A DNA stretch of 30,630 nt from a virus, in IMG/VR virus record IMGVR_UViG_3300013127_000020, positions 1 to 30,630 of that record, one strand, 5' to 3'. Positions 22,289-27,979 of this stretch are shown in pieces. The notes under the pieces were generated by a model. That model was not told the DNA's origin and ran no database searches. It saw only the letters and a list, made by a program, of their open reading frames with translations. Made by a program: the position numbers and the translations under genes. Numbering within the stretch: the first letter of the stretch is position 1; every line of letters starts with the position of its first letter.

Positions 22289-25200
22289 ACAAGGCCACGC
22301 AATACGGGCTGTTCGGTGGAGCCCCGCAGGTTACGCGCACGGCACCGAAGCCGCAGCAATTCGATATGTTCGGCGGTGCCCCGTCTGCTGCCCCTGCGCA
22401 CGGCAAAGGTCCAGGGTCCAGGGGCGGAAAAGTGATCGGGTACTCGGCAGGGGGAGACCCAATCTACGAAAAGAAGGCGTTGCTTGCCGAGCACAAGCGC
22501 CTGGGCGCGCACCACCGTGAGATGGCCGCTGTCCACGCGCACCACGAGCAACGCTCGGGACTACCTTCAACGGCGATTACGCAAGGCACGAGCACAAGAA
22601 ATGCTGCGGAAGCGCATCAAGTGGCGTACGCTCGCCACACTGCCGCGCACGATGCGGCCCTGGCAGGCAACTACGACGAGTCCCAAAAGCAGAGTAAACG
22701 GGCGCACGACGCGAGCAAACTGGCCGAGAAACACACGAGGCACGCACACACGGTGCTGGCCGATCACGAGGCAACCATGAAGAATCCGCAGGCAGAGGGG
22801 CAGCACAGGACACTCGCGAATCGGTCAGTTTCCGATCCGTTGTCCAGTCGAGCAGCGTTCAACGGTTCCGTGCCGATTGAAAAGGCCGATCAGCTCAAGA
22901 TGTTCGGCGATCACAGTGGGGAAGGTTCGCGAGGTGGGAAGGTGATCGGTCACACGTCACGCGGAAAGCCGATCTACGAGGGCAGCAAGAGCAAGCCCGC
23001 GGCAGCGAAGAAGCCGCGTGTCCGTGCGCCAAAGCCGGATGCGGCTGACGTGCTTGCCCGTGCTAACCGTCAACTCGCACACACGTTGTCCTTTCAAGAA
23101 TTTGAGAATGAACGTGCGGTCGAAATTTCGACACCTGGGCGTCCACCCGCAATGTCTGGCGGGCGTACGCTGAGTCAAATGCACCGTTCGGCAGAGTATG
23201 CGCACGCGCACCCGAAAGAAGCCGCGTACCTGAAGAAGCCGGACGGTTACTCACAGGCGAAAGTGGCAATGACCGCGACGCGTGAATACGTGTCCGCACT
23301 GAAGGATCATCACACCAAGCTGGCCGCTGATCACGCTGGAGCTGTCACGCGGTTACAGAATGAGCTGACGACGCAGAAGAAATTGGGAATCCCGAATACA
23401 ATTCGGCCCCTGTTGGACGCGCACGAAAAAGCGCACGGGGCACATGCCGTCGCTGCGGACAAGTTGAACGACGCTGACGTATCGTTGGGGACTGATGTTC
23501 CCAAGGACCGTGCGGAACGTGTTGTGAGTGTTTTGCAATTCGCACTGAATGCCAGCAGGTTCGCGCAGCATGCTTCCGCTGAAGCTGACGGCGTTTCACG
23601 TTGGGGCGACTACGCGTACGCAAGCGGGAAGGCACGCCCTGTTCAACAAAAATCCTCCGATTACTCGGCGGCGAGCAAGCATTCGTCGCGCGTGGACTAT
23701 CACGCAGTGGAAACTGCCCACGCGCTTGCTGCGGGGAATGCCGCAAAGGTCAAGCAGCACCACGCCGCAATGGTGGCCCACAATGAGGCGCTGGACGCGC
23801 AGCCTTCCGATAAGTGGTTGGCCGAGCATGTTCTTGCGCCAAAGCTGTCGGATGACGCGCCTATTTCTGCCGCGAAAAAGTTGTCGGATGCTGCGTGGCT
23901 TGCGTCAAAGCAAGCCCCGAAAGTTATCGCGGGTGAGCTGCACAAGTCGGGAGAACACATGGATCTGAACAAAGCCGGGCAATACGTGGAGTCGGAAATG
24001 GACGCGCTGATCAAGGCGGCAGGGGTCAATCCCTTCGCGCCCAAGCCGTCTGCTGCCGAGGGCGAGGACGAGGGCGAGGACGAGGGCGAGGACGAGGGCG
24101 AGGACGAGCCCCCTGCCCTGAACGCGGGCTCGCCGACCCCCGGTGGACAGGCCGCAAAGCCGAGCGTGCCCGCGCCGAAGGGAGCACCCGCGCCCTTTCC
24201 CATGAAGCAGGGAGCCGCTGCCAAGGGAGGAGCCGAGGCCCCGATGGGTGCTGCGGGCATGCCACCTGAGCAGGGCACGCAGGTGGGCACCGAGGACCAC
24301 CACAAGTCGAAGGCGCTGATGCACATGCAGGCCGCGATGGCGCACAGCAAAGCTGCGTCCAGCGCGAAGAAGCTGAACGAGGCCCGTGAGCACGGCAACA
24401 CGGTGGCCGCTGCTGAGCGAGCCACGCAGGCAGTGGCCGGGACGCCCCCGGATCAATCCGCGCAGCCTGGAGCCCCTGGCGCACAGCCTGGTCGCATGCC
24501 CCCGCAGATGGGAGGCGGTAACGCGCCCCCGATCCCACCGCAGGGAGCCAACCCCACGGAAGCGGCACAGGAGAAGGATCCGCGCGTGGTCGCGAAGTCG
24601 TGGCTACAGAAGTACCCGAAAGATTTGCACGCGGGTCTGATGGACCTGCGCAAGGCGCTGTCCCTGGGTTACGGTGGCCGCGATGCGACCAGCTGGGCGT
24701 CGCAGTTCCAGTACACGCCTCTGTACGAGCGCGCACTGCGCTTGCTCAAGCGGCACTTGGAAACGGCACGTGCCCACGAGGTTGAGCAGAAGCAGCTCAA
24801 GACGTGGACCGAGCTGCAAGAGTTGCCGAAATCTGCCCGCGAAAAAGAGAACGAGCGCGCCGAGGCTGTGCGCGACACGCAGCACGCCGAGCGTGTGCAG
24901 ATGGGTCTGGAGCGTGACGCTCTGGAAATGGAGCTGATCGATCACAAGATTTTGCAGGCGCAGCAAGACCGCAAGGTGGACGCCGTGCGAATGGGCAAGG
25001 CTGATCGAGGTGGTACCGACCTGCGCAAGTCGGAGGCGGCACCCGCCGCTGCACCTGCTTCCTACATGCGGAAAGGGCGAATGGTCGTCCGTGTGGACGG
25101 AGGCGACGAAGACGCGATGGTGAAGGCCGTCGAGCAGGGACGTACCGTGCTGGGCGCGTCTGCTGATTCGATTGCCCGCGATGGCCGCAACACACTGTTG

Positions 25201-25611
25201 GGCTTGCGCGGTACGCGACTGACCAAGGGCGAGCCGTCAGGCGGCACGATTTACCAAGGCGAGTTCGATCAGCAAGGTTCGCGCGGAGGGGATCTGCGCG
25301 AGTCGTTCATGCGGGCGAATGAGCTGGTGAACGTGCTGGACGACGATCAGGTGGACAACCGGGGCAACGGTGGCCTCGCCGACTGGTTCAAGGACGCGTA
25401 CAGCCCGTTGTCGCCTGAGCAGCGTGTGCCCGCCAATTTCGACGCGCCGGACGTGCGCGGCTGGCAGAAGGCGGAAGCGGCACCCGTGCGCATTCTGGAG
25501 GATGGGACGCCCTACGGACGTGCAGTGATTGCACGCCCGCAAGAGCACGCGAGCAGCGTGCGCATGCTTGCACAAGGTGGCGGGCGGGAGATGGTGCGAG
25601 GAGCAAAGTAA
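22285..25611 (+). CDS. Large virion-type protein of unknown function with helical repeats, 1108 aa
   Basis: ATG 22285 sits 7 bases after AGGAGG (22272-22277) and overlaps the previous stop; ATG 22279 is too close. QYGLFGG (6-12) and QFDMFGG (25-31) open the protein, and QLKMFG lies at 203-208. A glycine-rich hairpin tag, GSRGGKVIG...PIYE, occurs at about 44-60 and again at 214-230. Three His/Ala-rich helical segments resemble each other, two near residues 113 and 472 and one after the GEDE run. GEDE tandem repeats (about 592-608) link to Pro/Gly-rich sequence. The C-terminal third is charged helix and then unassigned. Its place between terminase and portal suggests a head-associated or ejected protein, but no family is recognised. 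Confidence 0.55.
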   Translation: MNKATQYGLFGGAPQVTRTAPKPQQFDMFGGAPSAAPAHGKGPGSRGGKVIGYSAGGDPIYEKKALLAEHKRLGAHHREMAAVHAHHEQRSGLPSTAITQGTSTRNAAEAHQVAYARHTAAHDAALAGNYDESQKQSKRAHDASKLAEKHTRHAHTVLADHEATMKNPQAEGQHRTLANRSVSDPLSSRAAFNGSVPIEKADQLKMFGDHSGEGSRGGKVIGHTSRGKPIYEGSKSKPAAAKKPRVRAPKPDAADVLARANRQLAHTLSFQEFENERAVEISTPGRPPAMSGGRTLSQMHRSAEYAHAHPKEAAYLKKPDGYSQAKVAMTATREYVSALKDHHTKLAADHAGAVTRLQNELTTQKKLGIPNTIRPLLDAHEKAHGAHAVAADKLNDADVSLGTDVPKDRAERVVSVLQFALNASRFAQHASAEADGVSRWGDYAYASGKARPVQQKSSDYSAASKHSSRVDYHAVETAHALAAGNAAKVKQHHAAMVAHNEALDAQPSDKWLAEHVLAPKLSDDAPISAAKKLSDAAWLASKQAPKVIAGELHKSGEHMDLNKAGQYVESEMDALIKAAGVNPFAPKPSAAEGEDEGEDEGEDEGEDEPPALNAGSPTPGGQAAKPSVPAPKGAPAPFPMKQGAAAKGGAEAPMGAAGMPPEQGTQVGTEDHHKSKALMHMQAAMAHSKAASSAKKLNEAREHGNTVAAAERATQAVAGTPPDQSAQPGAPGAQPGRMPPQMGGGNAPPIPPQGANPTEAAQEKDPRVVAKSWLQKYPKDLHAGLMDLRKALSLGYGGRDATSWASQFQYTPLYERALRLLKRHLETARAHEVEQKQLKTWTELQELPKSAREKENERAEAVRDTQHAERVQMGLERDALEMELIDHKILQAQQDRKVDAVRMGKADRGGTDLRKSEAAPAAAPASYMRKGRMVVRVDGGDEDAMVKAVEQGRTVLGASADSIARDGRNTLLGLRGTRLTKGEPSGGTIYQGEFDQQGSRGGDLRESFMRANELVNVLDDDQVDNRGNGGLADWFKDAYSPLSPEQRVPANFDAPDVRGWQKAEAAPVRILEDGTPYGRAVIARPQEHASSVRMLAQGGGREMVRGAK
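22901..22931 (+). repeat. 31-base direct repeat, copy 1
   Basis: The 31 bases from TGTTCGGCGATC to AAGGTTCGCG are identical to 29073-29103 in the minor-head gene, 6.2 kb away. Both are read in the same frame as FGDHSGEGSR after a QLKM or QMKL start. Confidence 0.9.
24058..24108 (+). repeat. Tandem 12-base GAGGGCGAGGAC units (four copies)
   Basis: Four perfect copies and a trailing GAG encode the acidic EGED repeat of the 1108-residue protein. In frame, so copy number can vary without a frameshift. Likely a flexible linker. Confidence 0.85.
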
Positions 25612-25617
25612 TTCGCC

Positions 25618-27324
25618 GTGGCGTTGAACGAGCACATTGTGCAGGCGTGGCAGGCGTTGGCCGATGCAGGCAACGCCTTGCTCAAAGCTGAAGGCGAGGG
25701 AGCCCCCACGGACGGCAGTACTGCCGCGCTGGAAGCCACGCCACGCGTGCAGTCCGAGGTACCGCCGCAGGCCGCGGAACAAGATCCACGCGGTTTGCTG
25801 TTCGATCCGTTTGCGCTGATCGATCAGCTGGGCTACCGAGATCGTCCGAGCGGCCTCACGTACAACACGCTTCGCGAAATGGCCAAGCGTGTTCCGACGG
25901 TGACTGCCATTACGCAGACGCGCCTCACGCAGGTGTCGGCGTTCGCGCAGAGGCAGACGGACTTGCGCGATCCTGGATTCACCGTCGCGTTGCGAGACAC
26001 GAAGGCGCATCCGTCGAAGCAGGACAAGATCCGCATGCGCCAGCTGGAAGACTGGATATTGTGCACGGGTTCCCGCTGGCAGCCTGGTCGCGACGACTTC
26101 AAGACGTTCTTGCGCAAAATCGTCCGCGACTCCCTGGACCTGGATCAGGCGTGTTTCGAGGTGGTGCGCAATCGGAAGGGGATTCCTGCGGAGTTCTACG
26201 CGCTGGACGGTGCTACGATTCGCATGGCCGACGTACCGCCTGGAGCCGAGGTGTACCAAGACCCGAATCAGGTGAAGTACGTCCAAGTGTATGACGAGGT
26301 GATCATCACGGAGTGGGCAGCGCATGAGCTGTGCTTCGGGGTGCGTAACCCGCGGTCTGACATTCGCGCGAATGGCTACGGGTTCTCCGAGCTGGAGATG
26401 CTGATCAACACCGTGACCGCTACGCTGTGGGCGTTCGAGTACAACAAGCGCGCGTTCTCGCAGGGTTCACTGGTGAACGGCGTCATGAATTTCAAAGGCG
26501 CGGTCGCCGATAAGAAGGTCGATGCTTTCCGCCGTCAGTGGAAAATGATGATGGCCGGTGTGGACAATTCGCACCGAGTACCAATGACCAACGTGGACGA
26601 TCTTCAGTGGATCGACTTTGGCAAGAACAACCGGGACATGGAGTACAACGCCTGGATGGACTTCCTGATCAAGGTGATCTGTTCGGTGTACCAGTTCGAT
26701 CCGGCTGAGATCAATTTTGTGTACGGCAACACTGGGCAGTCGCAGGCGATGTTCCAAGCACCTGTCGAAGCGAAGTTGCAGTCGAGCAAGGATCGTGGGT
26801 TGCGTCCCTTGCTGAAGGACGTGGCGCGCTGGATGAACGAGTACCTGATCTGGCCTATCGATCCGACGTTCGAGTTCCGATTCATGGGCATGGACACCAA
26901 GTCCAGCAAGGACGCAATCGATCAGCAAAAGACCGAATCGGAATTTCTGAAGACGATAGACGAGCTGCGTGCCGAGAACGACATGGATCCGCTACCGGAC
27001 GGCAAGGGTCAGATCATTCTGAGTCAGATCTGGTTGCAAAATTCGCAGGGGATGCAGCAACAAGGTGCGCCCGGTGGTGAGCCTGGTGAAGCGCCAGAAG
27101 GTGACGAGCAGGACGATGGGCAAGCGCCGAGTGTGGATCCCGAGGAAGATCCCACGCAGTTCGCAGACGGCGATCTCACACAAAGCGCCGAGTACGATGA
27201 TCTGTTTCCTGCTGACGAAGACGCAGAGGCTGAGAAGTCGAGGCGTGTCCGTTCTGATTTGCGCAAGAGCGGCACAACAACATCCAAGCGTGCGCGTGTT
27301 CGCGTGTACGATATCGATCTTTAG
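25618..27324 (+). CDS. Phage portal protein, 568 aa
   Basis: Forms the dodecameric ring at one capsid vertex through which DNA passes. The order of segments matches HK97-type or similar portals: a conserved crown-wing region with tryptophans and arginines (RLTQVSAFAQ), a core with VRDSLDLDQACFEVVRN, ELCFGVRNPRSDIRANGYGF and INTVTATLWAFEYNKRAFSQG, and an acidic Gln/Gly/Pro-rich tail with DEQDDGQ. GTG 25618 is taken as the start; the ribosome site (GAGG) is weak and far. The first 60 residues are a helical, low-complexity arm. It stands right before the head-protein genes as expected. Confidence 0.85.
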   Translation: MALNEHIVQAWQALADAGNALLKAEGEGAPTDGSTAALEATPRVQSEVPPQAAEQDPRGLLFDPFALIDQLGYRDRPSGLTYNTLREMAKRVPTVTAITQTRLTQVSAFAQRQTDLRDPGFTVALRDTKAHPSKQDKIRMRQLEDWILCTGSRWQPGRDDFKTFLRKIVRDSLDLDQACFEVVRNRKGIPAEFYALDGATIRMADVPPGAEVYQDPNQVKYVQVYDEVIITEWAAHELCFGVRNPRSDIRANGYGFSELEMLINTVTATLWAFEYNKRAFSQGSLVNGVMNFKGAVADKKVDAFRRQWKMMMAGVDNSHRVPMTNVDDLQWIDFGKNNRDMEYNAWMDFLIKVICSVYQFDPAEINFVYGNTGQSQAMFQAPVEAKLQSSKDRGLRPLLKDVARWMNEYLIWPIDPTFEFRFMGMDTKSSKDAIDQQKTESEFLKTIDELRAENDMDPLPDGKGQIILSQIWLQNSQGMQQQGAPGGEPGEAPEGDEQDDGQAPSVDPEEDPTQFADGDLTQSAEYDDLFPADEDAEAEKSRRVRSDLRKSGTTTSKRARVRVYDIDL

Positions 27325-27336
27325 GAGCACTCAAAA

Positions 27337-27732
27337 ATGTCAGTTTACGTACGCCAGCAAGTCATAATCAGTTCCGCCACGGATGCGAACGAGCAAAACT
27401 GCACGTACCGCCGTGAGGAAAAGAACCTTACGTCGCAAACCGAGCAGTTTGAGACTGAGCAATCCGGGGAGCCCATTCTGGCGGCAGCCGAGGCGGATTA
27501 CGCTTTGCCGTTCGGCAAGGTCGTGACGGGCAGGGTGCTGTACATCGAAAGCGTGCGCGAGCTGACGGTGAAGCTGAACGGTGCCGCTACCGGGTTCAAG
27601 GTGGGGCCTCCATCGACGGGAACCAAGGGGCGGTTGTTCCTGCGCGGCGTGATCACGTCGGTGTCTGTCACCAACGACGATCCGGCGAATGAGGCCGAGG
27701 TGTCTTATTTCGTGGCAGGCAGCAAAGCCTAA
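27337..27732 (+). CDS. Hypothetical head-module protein, 131 aa
   Basis: ATG 27337 has TAGGAGCAC upstream. The N-terminus is polar with Gln/Glu-rich stretches, followed by a predicted beta-rich domain (KVVTGRVLYIESVRELTVKL, RLFLRGVITSVSVTND). A small beta protein between portal and minor head could be a capsid decoration or head-completion part, but no family is recognised. Confidence 0.6.
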   Translation: MSVYVRQQVIISSATDANEQNCTYRREEKNLTSQTEQFETEQSGEPILAAAEADYALPFGKVVTGRVLYIESVRELTVKLNGAATGFKVGPPSTGTKGRLFLRGVITSVSVTNDDPANEAEVSYFVAGSKA

Positions 27733-27738
27733 CCTGTC

Positions 27739-27975
27739 ATGAAGGTTCGCATCATCGAGGAGAGGCCGGGGGAGCTTGCGGAACGCGCGCACGATGTTCG
27801 TCGCGCCGTCCACAAGCTGACGGAGGATGCGTTGATCAAGGCCGAGAAACCCAAGGCCCCGTTGCAGGTGGAGTACCCTGCGCTGACTGGTTTGATCCGT
27901 GCGATGAAGCGCGATCACGTGGCCACCGTTCGCGAGCACATGGACTCGAAAATCGCCAAGGTACTTGGGGGATGA
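27739..27975 (+). CDS. Hypothetical basic helical protein, 78 aa
   Basis: ATG 27739 follows the previous stop by 6 bases, with no strong ribosome site. Helical and charged throughout (RAHDVRRAVHKLTEDALIKAEK, LTGLIRAMKRDHVATVREHMD). Small helical proteins in this place can be scaffold or chaperone parts; not claimed. Confidence 0.5.
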   Translation: MKVRIIEERPGELAERAHDVRRAVHKLTEDALIKAEKPKAPLQVEYPALTGLIRAMKRDHVATVREHMDSKIAKVLGG

Positions 27976-27979
27976 AGGC

